Below, piece by piece: positions 8,841-17,268 of a DNA stretch of 64,000 nt. Both the position numbers and the translations under genes were made by a program. The notes below the pieces were generated by a model. That model ran no database searches. It had not been told where the DNA came from and saw only the letters and a list, made by a program, of their open reading frames with translations. The stretch lies in assembly GCA_038146925.1 (NCBI GenBank), contig JAYQSP010000006.1, forward strand, positions 62,001-126,000. Reading direction: 5' to 3'. The DNA is from UBA830 sp038146925. Its GTDB lineage: Bacteria; Pseudomonadota; Alphaproteobacteria; MPNO01; UBA830. Positions within the stretch are counted from its first letter, which is position 1. Each line of letters begins with the position of its first letter.

Positions 8841-9555
8841 GGTCGATCTCCTGATGGTTAGTCAGGTTATACCGCAGCTATTTCTTGCAGCGAACATGGG
8901 GCAAAAAATAAGTCAGGTTCACACACCGCCTCTCTATCACTGAAAATGAACCGTTACGCCGTCCGGCGTCGAAGCCAAAAAATACCGAGGAACGCTAAGA
9001 TGGATGGTTTCCTCCATCTCTCGGATACCCGAATTACAAGTAGCACGCACCGGGTCGGACAGACACTAAGTCATCTCAACTTGTCGACATCCATCATCAA
9101 CGCATGCGACCCTTTGCAGAGACCGAGATTGACATACCGGGGAAAGCTAAAATCCGATAGGCTGACGACTGTCAGTCCGGTGGTCCGGTTTTTTTGGGTC
9201 TTACCCCTTGTCACCGTATGGCAGTACAAAAGCTAAACGGCCGTCTTCCACGATCGTTATTTTGTGAGGTTTGGGAATTTCTGCTGTCCCGACGGAGACG
9301 GTGAGACTGCGTCACCGGTATCGACGTCGAACGCTGTATTTCTAACGTTTTCCCTCACTGTCGAAGTGATTAGAGTTCTGTACTGCACCCGCTATCTATC
9401 TGTCCCACCTAAAGTCGCCAAGAAAGGGGCATTTAGGAACCTTGGTGGATACCTGCCATTATGACGTATGGGAAGAAGACGCGACGGTAATATCAGGCTA
9501 ATTTGACGATGCGTCGGATCACTTTTATTCTGAAAAAAAGATGAGGATAGTGCTT
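8841..9555. other. Long intergenic stretch without a supported gene
   Basis: About 715 bp with no convincing coding frame on either strand; the 96-codon plus frame at 8946-9236 has no RBS and atypical composition. The only structure I see is a short CCGG-TGGT-CCGG hairpin followed by T7 at about 9179-9197 on the plus strand, a weak terminator with no gene in front of it. The stretch could hold the deacetylase promoter, a small RNA or decayed DNA. Confidence 0.4.
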
Positions 9556-9714
9556 TTACGCTTCCGTCTCGGGCTCTGCAGCCTCGCGGTTCTCCTCATC
9601 GGGATTCAAGTCGCACTTCTTTTCCGCCTTCGCAGCTGCACGGGCGGCCTTTTTCTCGGCTTTCTTGCGCTCCCGTTCCTGGCGTTCGAAACGATAATTA
9701 GGTTTTCTGGGCAA
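9556..9714 (-). CDS. Small Lys/Ala-rich conserved protein (52 aa)
   Basis: A 52-residue basic protein begins MPRKPNYRFERQERERKK and continues as a Lys/Ala/Glu helix (EKKAARAAAKAEKK), ending with an acidic tail. Short proteins with the PRKPNYRFERxERE start are widespread in alphaproteobacteria and are of unknown function. The start is a TTG at 9714 with GGAG about 7 nt upstream; no ATG fits. It lies 36 bp beyond the cspA terminator, on the same strand, so it needs read-through or its own promoter. The composition suggests nucleic-acid or ribosome association, which is inference. Confidence 0.7.
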   Translation of the reverse strand: MPRKPNYRFERQERERKKAEKKAARAAAKAEKKCDLNPDEENREAAEPETEA

Positions 9715-9749
9715 AACGCTCTCCAGTTGGACGGCATTAAATGGGTAAA

Positions 9750-9777
9750 CAGAAAAAAGGGCGGCCCAAGGCCGCCC
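9750..9777 (-). terminator. Rho-independent terminator of the cold-shock gene
   Basis: A perfect 8-bp GC stem, GGGCGGCC / GGCCGCCC (9759-9766 and 9770-9777) with a 3-base loop, is followed on the minus strand by a T-rich run (TTTTTTCTG). It begins only about 9 bp after the cspA stop. Confidence 0.88.
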
Positions 9778-9785
9778 TGTATTTC

Positions 9786-9995
9786 TTAGTCTTCGGCGAC
9801 CAGGTTCTCGGCAGCCATCTTGCCGTCACGTCCAGGAACGAGGTCGAAGGATACCTTCTGGCCTTCGTTCAGTCCGGAAAGGCCTGAACGTTCCACAGCG
9901 CTGATATGGACGAATGCGTCTTTAGAGCCGTCCTCCGGCTCGATAAATCCAAAACCTTTCGTGGGGTTAAACCACTTTACAGTACCTTTAGCCAT
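9786..9995 (-). CDS. Cold-shock domain protein (CspA family)
   Basis: A 69-residue cold-shock protein binds single-stranded RNA/DNA and melts RNA secondary structure. The RNA-binding motifs are intact: RNP1 as KGFGFIEPEDG (with GTVKWFNPTKG before it) and RNP2 as DAFVHISAVERSG. The ATG at 9995 follows AAGGACAG at good spacing; an upstream in-frame ATG at 10031 would add 12 unlikely residues. The long upstream region fits the long leader usual for regulated csp genes. Confidence 0.95.
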   Translation of the reverse strand: MAKGTVKWFNPTKGFGFIEPEDGSKDAFVHISAVERSGLSGLNEGQKVSFDLVPGRDGKMAAENLVAED

Positions 9996-10643
9996 TTTCT
10001 GTCCTTTCGCGACAATTAAACTGGGATCCACACTCTGCAGACTGCCCTTCGAAAAACGTACACATTGCCGGGATAGATAAATAGGCTAACCGCTCCAGGC
10101 GGATATCACGATCTAGCATCAACGACTTCGCGACGTTTGCAGAACATACACGTCTGGACGAGAAAGTGTATTGGAAAGATTTGGTCATCTGATTTAAATC
10201 AGATCTCACACCGTGAAACCAAATCATGTGATTTTTCAGTGTTTTATCATTACCACAAGGTACCGCAATCCAGCACGTTTTAAGACTTCACACTCTCGTA
10301 AATCACCCACTATTTTTTTCGCTGACACTTATTGATTGGTGTTTCTATCGCCTCTACTCCTGAATGCCTCGGAATGGACAGCCGATACTCAGCCTAGCAA
10401 TATTGAAAACGGGTGAAAAAAACTCTCAAAAAAACTTGCCAATATCTAGGACGCCGCCCCCGTTGCAGCACTGAACCGGACATTCGTCCAGTTAGTGACG
10501 AACTAATCTAAACTGGCCTAACTCGTCGATGTGCTGGCTTGACCTCACAGTACAAATATTTTGCCTAGCCGAAATACGCGACCTATTCTCCAAAAAGCCT
10601 GTCCTGATGGCGCCTGATAAATCCTTGCTGGGAGCACGCAGTA
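9996..10643. other. Upstream region of cspA and of the FAD monooxygenase
   Basis: About 650 bp between divergent genes without a supported coding frame. Reading leftwards it must contain the cspA promoter and leader; it carries an 18-bp perfect palindrome at 10187-10204. The monooxygenase side is AT-rich and ends in a GGGAG ribosome binding site before its ATG at 10644. The minus-strand frame at 9988-10227 lacks an RBS and is not called. Confidence 0.5.
10187..10204. promoter_or_regulatory. 18-bp perfect palindrome upstream of cspA
   Basis: ATCTGATTTAAATCAGAT is a perfect inverted repeat with no spacer, about 190 bp upstream of the cspA start. Its form is that of a dimeric repressor/activator operator or an A/T-rich cruciform. 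Which of the divergent genes it serves is unknown. Confidence 0.45.
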
Positions 10644-11831
10644 ATGTCTCGTCCACCACTTAGCGTCACCATTATCGGCGGTGGTATTGGAGGGCTTTTC
10701 GCCGCCAATGCACTGATTGCACAAGGATTGGAAGTCGCTGTTTACGAACAAGCGCCCGAACTCGGTGAAATTGGAGCAGGATTTTTTTTGACGCCGAATA
10801 GCGTACGACAACTACAGCGCGTTGGACTTGGCGCCGAAGTTGAAAAATTTGGTGCACTGGTAGGAGAGGGGTCGCAATACCTGCGCCATGACGGCACTCC
10901 TATTGCCCCGGTTCAAACCAAGGATGCCAACGGATGGAACGCGACATACGGGATGCATCGCGCTGACATGATCGAACTGCTTGCTGGAGGCCTACCTGAG
11001 GACGTGGTGCATTGCGGTTACTATGCTACCGATTTCGAACAAGATGTTAATAAGGCTAGGGTTACGTTCTCCACTGGAGAGCAGATAGAAGCCGATGTAG
11101 TGATCGCCGCTGACGGAATTCATTCCAAACTGCGGCCACATGTCTACCCCCCGTCGAAACCGGTATTCCACGGCGTGATTAGTTATCGGGGTCTAGTTCA
11201 CAGCGGCAGGTTACCCGACTGGCCGTTGGATCGCTGGCAGATGTGGGCTGGACCTTCTAAACATTTCATGGTGTTTCCTGTCCGGCATGGCGAGATGATC
11301 AACTATGTCGGTTTCGTGCCGGCTGATGAAGAAATGGAAGAGTCATGGTCCGCGCCTGGCGACCCTGACACCCTGCGCGCCGAATTTGAAGGCTGGGATC
11401 CGCGAATTGGGAGCGTGCTTGCGGAGGTAGACCAAACGTTCCGCTGGGCCCTCTACGACCGTGAACCAATGCCGGCTTGGACCATCGGTCGTCTGGCTTT
11501 ATTGGGTGACGCGGCGCATCCAATGCTGCCTCATCTAGGTCAGGGTGCCAACCAAGCAATGGAAGATGGCATGGCCCTGTCGATATTCCTGTCCAAGATA
11601 GATACAGAAGACGCGCCTGCTGCTCTCGCAGCTTACGAAAAACTACGAAGAAAGCGTGTATCAGAAATTGTGTTAGGCGCCAGAGTAAACGGACTTCGCT
11701 CGGACTCAATGCTTGGCTATGCAGATCTGAATAAGCGGGATGCGGAACTGGCCGCCCACGCGGAGTTCCGCAAGCATCTTTATGCCTACGACGTGGTGCC
11801 GGACGCGGAGGCAGCCGCGGCGTCGATTTAG
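10644..11831 (+). CDS. FAD-dependent aromatic monooxygenase (salicylate/6-hydroxynicotinate hydroxylase-like)
   Basis: This 395-residue group A flavoprotein monooxygenase would hydroxylate an aromatic ring with NAD(P)H and O2. Visible are the FAD motif VTIIGGGIGGLFAANALIAQG at the N-terminus, the mid segment DVVIAADGIHSKLR (the DG motif contacting FAD and NAD(P)H), and LLGDAAHPMLPHLGQGANQAMEDG near residues 289-312. These fit salicylate 1-hydroxylase or 6-hydroxynicotinate 3-monooxygenase relatives. GGGAG precedes the ATG. It is convergent with the transhydroxylase operon, 20 bp away, so the two may serve one aromatic pathway; the substrate is not provable from sequence. Confidence 0.88.
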   Translation: MSRPPLSVTIIGGGIGGLFAANALIAQGLEVAVYEQAPELGEIGAGFFLTPNSVRQLQRVGLGAEVEKFGALVGEGSQYLRHDGTPIAPVQTKDANGWNATYGMHRADMIELLAGGLPEDVVHCGYYATDFEQDVNKARVTFSTGEQIEADVVIAADGIHSKLRPHVYPPSKPVFHGVISYRGLVHSGRLPDWPLDRWQMWAGPSKHFMVFPVRHGEMINYVGFVPADEEMEESWSAPGDPDTLRAEFEGWDPRIGSVLAEVDQTFRWALYDREPMPAWTIGRLALLGDAAHPMLPHLGQGANQAMEDGMALSIFLSKIDTEDAPAALAAYEKLRRKRVSEIVLGARVNGLRSDSMLGYADLNKRDAELAAHAEFRKHLYAYDVVPDAEAAAASI

Positions 11832-11851
11832 ATTTCCCGCGTCACCCGAAC

Positions 11852-12664
11852 TTACTTGGGGCTCAGCGCCACAATCCCGATATCCAGATCGGCCGCCGCA
11901 GTTACGTCCCGCTTGACGCTTTCGTAGCCGTCCGCCGAGATTTCGACGCGATAGGACCGACCGGTGTCCAGGTTTCTGACGTAGAAGTCCCCAAATTCGT
12001 CAGTCAGCGCGTCATGCGTTTCGTCGTCTTCCTGGTGTCGGACCGTGACCGTGGCATTGACGATCACTTCGTCCCGCTCGCCGTCGATGACACTGCCGGC
12101 GATCCATGGCCTCGGCAGTTCCCTCCACATTACGCGAGGCGCCGCGTTATGCTCCGGTTTTAGAATTTCGCTGCCTTCGCCCTGAAACGCACCCTCGTCG
12201 CCGAACAGGATCGCCTCGTGCGGACACGCTTCGACGCAACGCGGCAACAGTCCCTCGTCAACGCGGTGCGCACAGCCTGTGCATTTCTGCGCGATGTTGG
12301 CGTCCTCATTGAAGAAGATCACGTCATAAGGGCAGGCGGGTCCGCACTTTCCGCATCCCGTGCATGCCTTTGGGTCGATCCAGACCAGGCCGTCGTCTCG
12401 CGTCTTGATCGCATCGTCAGGGCAGGCCGGAATACACGGCGCATCCGCACAATGCTGACAGAATGTCGGCATATAGGAGACCCGCACGCGCGGTAGCGTC
12501 CCCCGTTCAAGCGCTTTGACGTCTACCCAGAACTGCCCCGTCTCCGGTTGTGGCGCCGACCACGGCGCATAGCTGTTTTCGACATGCTCATCCTTGCACG
12601 ACACGGTACACAGGTTGCAACCCGTGCATTTACCGACATCGACGAGAAATTCCCTGTTTGCCAT
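11852..12664 (-). CDS. Iron-sulfur subunit of a molybdopterin oxidoreductase (transhydroxylase beta-like)
   Basis: This 270-residue electron-transfer subunit has sixteen cysteines in four groups: CTGCNLCTVSC (from residue 13), CQHCADAPCIPAC, CTGCGKCGPAC and CTGCAHRVDEGLLPRCVEAC, the DmsB/NrfC arrangement for several [4Fe-4S] clusters. The last 80 residues (from about WIAGSVIDGERDEV) form a predicted all-beta, carboxypeptidase-regulatory/Cna-B-like domain. A C-terminal beta-barrel is also present in the small subunit of pyrogallol-phloroglucinol transhydroxylase. The start is ATG 12664; longer frames run into the alpha-subunit gene. It sits 2 bp after the alpha subunit, so the two are translated from one message. 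Confidence 0.9.
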   Translation of the reverse strand: MANREFLVDVGKCTGCNLCTVSCKDEHVENSYAPWSAPQPETGQFWVDVKALERGTLPRVRVSYMPTFCQHCADAPCIPACPDDAIKTRDDGLVWIDPKACTGCGKCGPACPYDVIFFNEDANIAQKCTGCAHRVDEGLLPRCVEACPHEAILFGDEGAFQGEGSEILKPEHNAAPRVMWRELPRPWIAGSVIDGERDEVIVNATVTVRHQEDDETHDALTDEFGDFYVRNLDTGRSYRVEISADGYESVKRDVTAAADLDIGIVALSPK

Positions 12665-12666
12665 CT

Positions 12667-15252
12667 TCAATTGCCTCCCGCGGCGGATGTTGCCGCTACG
12701 CTCATTGTGCCGGGGTTGATATCCGCCGGATCTATTTTCTCGACCTGGGCGAGAAATCCGGTGACGTTCATTTCCGGAATCTTGATCTCGCCATCGCCGT
12801 ATTTTTCCTGTGGCGTGGGCGAGATCAGGTTGATGGAGCCGCCGCGGTCGACCTGTTCGTTGTTCAGGGCGACGATATCCATCTTGGCGCCGTGATCGAC
12901 CGAGATCGCACCGGCGATGATCCGTTCGGTCACGAACGCGCCGACCAGCACGGCGCCGCGGTCGTTGTATACCTTGAGCACGTCGCCGTTTGCGATGCCT
13001 CTGGCGCCAGCGTCTGCGGGGTTGATCCAGCATGCCTCGTAACGGTATCCGTCCGCGCCCTCGACCTTCTGGAGCTCCTGTATCCAGGGAATGTCGTCTC
13101 CCTGGACGTGAAACCGGTAGCGCGCATGGTTCGACATCACGATCAGCGGATACTCCCGCGCTTTGGGGCGGTCCGGCGATTCTTCGTGAGACAACCATTT
13201 TGCCACTGGCGGACGTTCCTTGTTGTCCGGATCGTGTCCGGAAATCAGGGACGACACGAACTCGATCTTACCCGATGGCGTTTCCAGCCCTTCACCCGTC
13301 TCCCAGAACCGCGACATGCCGCCGCCGCGTTCCGAAAATCCGTTTTCGTTTTTGATATCGACCCATTCCTCCCAGGTCGGGCTGTCGTAAATAACGTATT
13401 TGCGATCCTTGAAGTCGTCCCAGCTTATGCCGTGTTTGCTGCAGGCGATCGTGCCCTCGTAGGCCTTCTTCAGCCAGTCCTCGGCCGGGGGGAACGCCTC
13501 GTCCAGGCCCAGCTTCAGGCCGATCTGACGGTGAATCTCGAAATCGCTCAGTGAATCGCCGACCGGATCGATCGCCTGATCCTGATAGAACATGCCCAGG
13601 ATATCGCTGCGCTGCACGATGACGAGATCGTTATGCTCGTATGTGGTCTGGGCCGGCAGAATAAGATCGGAAAAGCCGAGATCGTTCTCGAGCCAGGGGT
13701 GAACGCCAACGACGCATTCGATCTGAGGGCTTCGCAGCGCGTTGAGCCATTTCCAGCCATTGCCCCAGCTACCCGGCTGGCTGCCGTTTTCGTTCCATAC
13801 CATGCGGATGCCGGGGTGATCCGGCGACGGCGGGAACTGGTAAGTGGTGAACTGATCTTCCGTCTTGGCGAGCGCCGAGGTGGTGCTTTTCCATTCGACC
13901 CGGTCGTTCAGGATCGCTTCGGCGGCCAGCGTGCGCGGCACGAAGGACGGCGACACGGGGGCGTGACCGATGGCGTATTCGATCATCGGGTTCAATGCCA
14001 GGCCCTTGAAATCGACCTCCGGATAGCGCGGCACCTGCGCCAGGTCTTTCTTGTAGAAAGACGGCGCACCGATGCGCAGGAACTGCCGCCCCGGCGAACC
14101 GATACCCTGCATGGCAAGAACATAGGCCTCCATCCGCGCCGCCAGATGCGATAGCGTGCCCCGCACCTTGGGCCCGCCGAAATAAACGGAAAGCGTGGTT
14201 TTCTTCCGCGCCCATTCGCGCGCCAGCGCCTTGATGGTATGCGCCGGCACGCCGGTCATTTCCTCGCCCCAATTTGGTGTCTTTTCGATTCCGTCGTCTT
14301 CACCCAGAACATGCGCCCGGAAAGCATCGAAGCCGATCGTATGGCTGGCGACATACGCTTTGTCATACGCGTCCTCCGCAATCCAGGTATGGGCGACCGC
14401 CAGATAAAGCGCCGCGTCCGTGTTGGGTTTGATCGGTATCCACGTGTCGGCGTGTACCGCCGAGGCATAATTGAGATCCGGCGAGATCGAGACGATCTTT
14501 ACACCCGCCTTTTTCAGCCATTTCGGCATTTCCAGCGCGATCCCCCCGGACATGCCGAGGCCCGTCGCCTCCGGATCGCACCCGGAAAAGATCACCATCT
14601 CGGCGTTTTCCAACACATCGTCCCAGACAGCGTCCTGATAGGGCTCGCCAAGGCTCCCGTTAAAACCCCAGACATGCTTGGCGCCCCAGTAGTAACCCTC
14701 CCAGCTGTCGGGGTTTCGCACCTGCTGGGTCCACCAGCCCCAATCGAGATGCTTCTGGATCATGTCGAACAGGTAATGGCCCCAGAAATGCAGCGACTGC
14801 ATATACCCGGAATGGCCGTGACCGTCCGCCTGCACGAACACCGGCTCCATCGATCCGTAGGTTGCGTGAATGCGCTTCAGTTCGCCAGCGACGATGTCGG
14901 TCGCCTCGTCCCAGCTGATGCGCCTGTAACCGCTGATGCCCCGCATTGAGGGGTTGGGATTTTCCGGGCTCCAGTCCTCGCGAACCATCGGATAACGCAC
15001 CCGGTTTTCGGAATGCACCCGCTGCTTGTGCGCTATGGCCAGCGGCATCTGCACTTCCTTGCGCGGGCGGGAATACGTGCCCCGGCTGGTCGTCTTGATT
15101 TCGTAAAGCCGGGTGTCTTCGGGGATGTGAAAGGGCAGGGAACGCACGATCCGGTCGCCGGATACATGCGTCTCAAGCGGAAAATTCGACCGGGCAAGAC
15201 CGCTTGCCGGATGAGAAACGTACACGGTTTTTTCTGCCTGTTTGTCGGCCAT
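12667..15252 (-). CDS. Molybdopterin oxidoreductase, pyrogallol hydroxytransferase large-subunit-like
   Basis: This 861-residue DMSO-reductase-superfamily catalytic subunit has no N-terminal CxxC iron-sulfur site and no Tat signal, which together with the beta subunit fits the transhydroxylase family (bis-MGD Mo enzyme converting pyrogallol to phloroglucinol without net redox). Seen are RGISGYRRISWDEATDIVAGELKRI, FSGCDPEATGLGMSGG, WIPIKPNTDAALYLAVAHTWI and the C-terminal MGD-binding segment with NHARYRFHVQGDDIP and WINPADAGARGIANGDVLKVYNDRG. The start is ATG 15252 after GGGGAAAG. It is divergent from an SDR gene, and phloroglucinol reductases are SDRs; this makes a trihydroxybenzene role attractive but unproven. 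Confidence 0.87.
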   Translation of the reverse strand: MADKQAEKTVYVSHPASGLARSNFPLETHVSGDRIVRSLPFHIPEDTRLYEIKTTSRGTYSRPRKEVQMPLAIAHKQRVHSENRVRYPMVREDWSPENPNPSMRGISGYRRISWDEATDIVAGELKRIHATYGSMEPVFVQADGHGHSGYMQSLHFWGHYLFDMIQKHLDWGWWTQQVRNPDSWEGYYWGAKHVWGFNGSLGEPYQDAVWDDVLENAEMVIFSGCDPEATGLGMSGGIALEMPKWLKKAGVKIVSISPDLNYASAVHADTWIPIKPNTDAALYLAVAHTWIAEDAYDKAYVASHTIGFDAFRAHVLGEDDGIEKTPNWGEEMTGVPAHTIKALAREWARKKTTLSVYFGGPKVRGTLSHLAARMEAYVLAMQGIGSPGRQFLRIGAPSFYKKDLAQVPRYPEVDFKGLALNPMIEYAIGHAPVSPSFVPRTLAAEAILNDRVEWKSTTSALAKTEDQFTTYQFPPSPDHPGIRMVWNENGSQPGSWGNGWKWLNALRSPQIECVVGVHPWLENDLGFSDLILPAQTTYEHNDLVIVQRSDILGMFYQDQAIDPVGDSLSDFEIHRQIGLKLGLDEAFPPAEDWLKKAYEGTIACSKHGISWDDFKDRKYVIYDSPTWEEWVDIKNENGFSERGGGMSRFWETGEGLETPSGKIEFVSSLISGHDPDNKERPPVAKWLSHEESPDRPKAREYPLIVMSNHARYRFHVQGDDIPWIQELQKVEGADGYRYEACWINPADAGARGIANGDVLKVYNDRGAVLVGAFVTERIIAGAISVDHGAKMDIVALNNEQVDRGGSINLISPTPQEKYGDGEIKIPEMNVTGFLAQVEKIDPADINPGTMSVAATSAAGGN

Positions 15253-15402
15253 TTTCTTTCCCCGATGATCTGCGCCCCGCGGGCCCTTCACTCTGCGCCC
15301 GCCGGGGTCCGTTCGATTTTTACTTGACCTAAATCTATCCGGGATACGAGACTTTCGCCATGCCTGACACACCTTCCCGAACTGAATGGACGCGCCGCCG
15401 TC

Positions 15403-16119
15403 GTGACTGGCAGCGCCAGGAACATCGGCCGCGCGATTGCACTCGATCTCGCCGCCGGCGGCGCCGATGTTCTTATCAACGCCCGCACCTCCAGGGCGGA
15501 GGCGGAACAAACAGCGCGCGACGTCGAATCGCTGGGCGCACGGGCCATCATCCATATGGGCGACGTCACGCAGCCGGACGTTACGGGCGCGATGATCGAC
15601 GCCGCCGTGTCGGCTTTCGGCCGTCTCGATATTCTGGTGAACAACGTTTCCGAACGCGGCGAGGTGCCGTTCGAGGAACTCACCCTGACCCGGTTTCACC
15701 AAGTGCTGGCCTCGACGCTCGACAGCGCGTTGCTGTGCACCCAGGCAGCGCTGCCGCACCTTAAGAAAAGCGACATGGCCTCCATCGTCAATATCGGCGG
15801 CGTGGCCAGTCATGCAGGTTTTCCGGAGCGCGCCCATGTCGCCGCCGCCAAAGCCGGGCTCTGCGGTATGACTGGCTCTCTCGCGCCCGAGTTGGCGCCT
15901 CACGGGATAACGGTAAATACAGTAATCCCCGCACTGATAAACACGACCCGCGCCGGCGGCCCGATTCCGCCGCTTTACGCCACGCGCCCCGTCCCCATGG
16001 GCCGCCCCGGCGAGCCCGAGGAAGTCGCGTCGATGGTACGGTACCTGTGCGGACCTGGCGCGCGCTTCGTCAGCGGTCAGAGTCTCCACGTCAACGGTGC
16101 CTGGCAGGTCAACATATAA
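15403..16119 (+). CDS. Short-chain dehydrogenase/reductase (possible frame change at start)
   Basis: This is a classical SDR with NAD(P)-binding TGSARNIGRA, the strand motif NNVSERG in place of NNAG, a YxxxK-region variant (HVAAAKAGLCGMT: the Tyr position is His) and the C-terminal GPGARFVSGQSLHVNGAW. From the GTG at 15403 the protein is 238 residues, but this start cuts off the first beta strand; the same frame upstream reads LPELNGRAAV directly before it, and has no ATG/GTG/TTG. An ATG at 15360 is one frame off, so either a one-base insertion separates them or a CTG start is used. The altered catalytic Tyr is unusual; activity should not be assumed. It is divergent from the molybdoenzyme operon. 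Confidence 0.82.
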   Translation: MTGSARNIGRAIALDLAAGGADVLINARTSRAEAEQTARDVESLGARAIIHMGDVTQPDVTGAMIDAAVSAFGRLDILVNNVSERGEVPFEELTLTRFHQVLASTLDSALLCTQAALPHLKKSDMASIVNIGGVASHAGFPERAHVAAAKAGLCGMTGSLAPELAPHGITVNTVIPALINTTRAGGPIPPLYATRPVPMGRPGEPEEVASMVRYLCGPGARFVSGQSLHVNGAWQVNI

Positions 16120-16148
16120 TAGGCCGAACGTGCAGAAGGGCCAGAAGT

Positions 16149-16697
16149 TCAGCCCCGTTTGTTGCCGTTCTCGTCGACCCCGTCGATCAGGATGAAGGCC
16201 ATCCGGGCCAGCTTGTCGGACCGGTTCGCCCAGCAATGATTCGTACCCCGCTGGATGATTACGTCACCTGCCTGGAGAACGACATCCTCGTCGTCCAGCA
16301 ACATGGTAATTTCCCCTTCCAGCACAATCGCGTAATCGACCGTATCGGTGCTGTGCATGAAAGGATGGCGCGCGCCGTCAACCAGTTTATGCGCCGCGCC
16401 GACTTCGCCGAACGCTTTCGCGCTGTCCACCCGGTCGCTCTCGGATTCGGGCGGATATTCGGAAATTCGGAAATTGGTGCCGCCGGAAACCGGTTCCAGG
16501 GTAAATTTCACGTCTTCGGCCGCTTCGTCCCGGTCGCCGCCGTAACAGGCCGGCATGGATGTGGTGCGCCAGATATTGGTACGCCCGCCGGGTCGGTGCT
16601 CGGAGGTGACGACATTGGGCGCAGGGCCGTCCGATACGACAACTGCTTTGCCGTTTTCGTCGTGACCAGTCACAACTCTCCTGATGGGTTTCAACAT
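16149..16697 (-). CDS. Cupin domain protein
   Basis: This 182-residue single-domain cupin has a conserved beta-barrel: motif 1 region HPFMHSTDTVDYAIVLEGEIT and motif 2 region VVLQAGDVIIQRGTNHCWANRSD, with His and Glu residues available for a metal. The N-terminal part (RRVVTGHDENGKAVVVSDG) is typical of a cupin subgroup seen with aromatic or small-acid catabolism genes. The start at ATG 16697 is chosen because the longer frame would run into the neighbouring tRNA fragment. It is convergent with the SDR gene, 30 bp away. Whether it is an enzyme or a binding protein is unknown. Confidence 0.85.
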   Translation of the reverse strand: MLKPIRRVVTGHDENGKAVVVSDGPAPNVVTSEHRPGGRTNIWRTTSMPACYGGDRDEAAEDVKFTLEPVSGGTNFRISEYPPESESDRVDSAKAFGEVGAAHKLVDGARHPFMHSTDTVDYAIVLEGEITMLLDDEDVVLQAGDVIIQRGTNHCWANRSDKLARMAFILIDGVDENGNKRG

Positions 16698-16737
16698 CCC
16701 GATTCTCCAACGTATTGTTCTGGCGCACGAAGGCGGA

Positions 16738-16803
16738 TGGCGGAGGAGGGGAGATTCGAACTCCCGAGACGCTTGCACGCCTGCTGGTTTTCAAGACCAG
16801 TGA
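16738..16803 (-). pseudogene. 3' fragment of a tRNA-Ser gene
   Basis: The minus strand reads the anticodon arm with anticodon UGA (ACTGGTCTTGAAAACCAG), a serine-type long variable arm (GGCGTGCAAGCGTC), the T arm GGGAGTTCGAATCTCCC, half of the acceptor stem and CCA. The 5' half (acceptor strand, D arm) is absent. Its acceptor half differs from the intact tRNA-Ser 66 bp away, so it is not a simple copy. Such 3' tRNA fragments are typical leftovers of integration into a tRNA gene. Confidence 0.75.
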
Positions 16804-16869
16804 ATGGGATATTAACCCTTTGTTTATATTGGTTTAATTGTCACTGTTGGTCAGTGTGTTGGTCAGTCA
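16804..16869. repeat. Short AT-rich spacer with direct repeats between tRNA-Ser fragment and tRNA-Ser
   Basis: The spacer contains two adjacent copies of TGTTGGTCAGT (within 16844-16867) directly beside the intact tRNA 3' end. Such repeats resemble arm-type sites of tyrosine recombinases, but no integrase gene is present. The anticodon-arm sequence ACTGGTC of both tRNAs is similar to the repeat. Confidence 0.4.
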
Positions 16870-16960
<91 letters not shown>

Positions 16961-17268
16961 GCAGCGCAGAACATACCGATCTTTTCCGAGGATGGAAGGT
17001 ACTAAGTGCGTGTTTTCTTCGGGGTAGGGCGGTGATAGTCGCATCCTGAGAGAGGTTTTTTCAGAAGGTTATCAGGTCCTCTATTACACTCGACCCTTCT
17101 GTATGACGCGCTATAGAGATCCTAGAGGGTGCCTGGGTAACCATTCAGGGCATCGATGCATAACCATCAAATTTATTTCCTTGTCCCGTCATTTCGAGGG
17201 GATGCGTTTGTCTAAATAGAGAGAGGGAAGGGTGCGATTGAGCACCCTCCCAATCGAAAGGACAAACA
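16961..17268. promoter_or_regulatory. Left end of the island, with a leader hairpin before the first gene
   Basis: About 308 bp upstream of the first island gene. No coding frame is supported. Just before the start at 17269 there is a strong hairpin, about 17226-17250 (GGGAAGGGTGC, loop GATTGA, GCACCCTCCC, one bulge), followed by the ribosome binding site GAAAGGACAAAC. It has no T-run, so it looks like a 5' leader structure rather than a terminator. Confidence 0.45.

Noticed and set aside
8946..9236. 96-codon frame in the deacetylase-cspA gap
   Set aside because: No RBS, atypical composition and no recognisable motif.
11852..13198. 448-residue version of the Fe-S subunit
   Set aside because: The extension overlaps the alpha-subunit gene in another frame; the ferredoxin domain starts at ATG 12664.
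12667..16236. 1189-residue version of the molybdoenzyme
   Set aside because: The first 328 residues run antisense through the SDR gene; the family start and RBS are at 15252.
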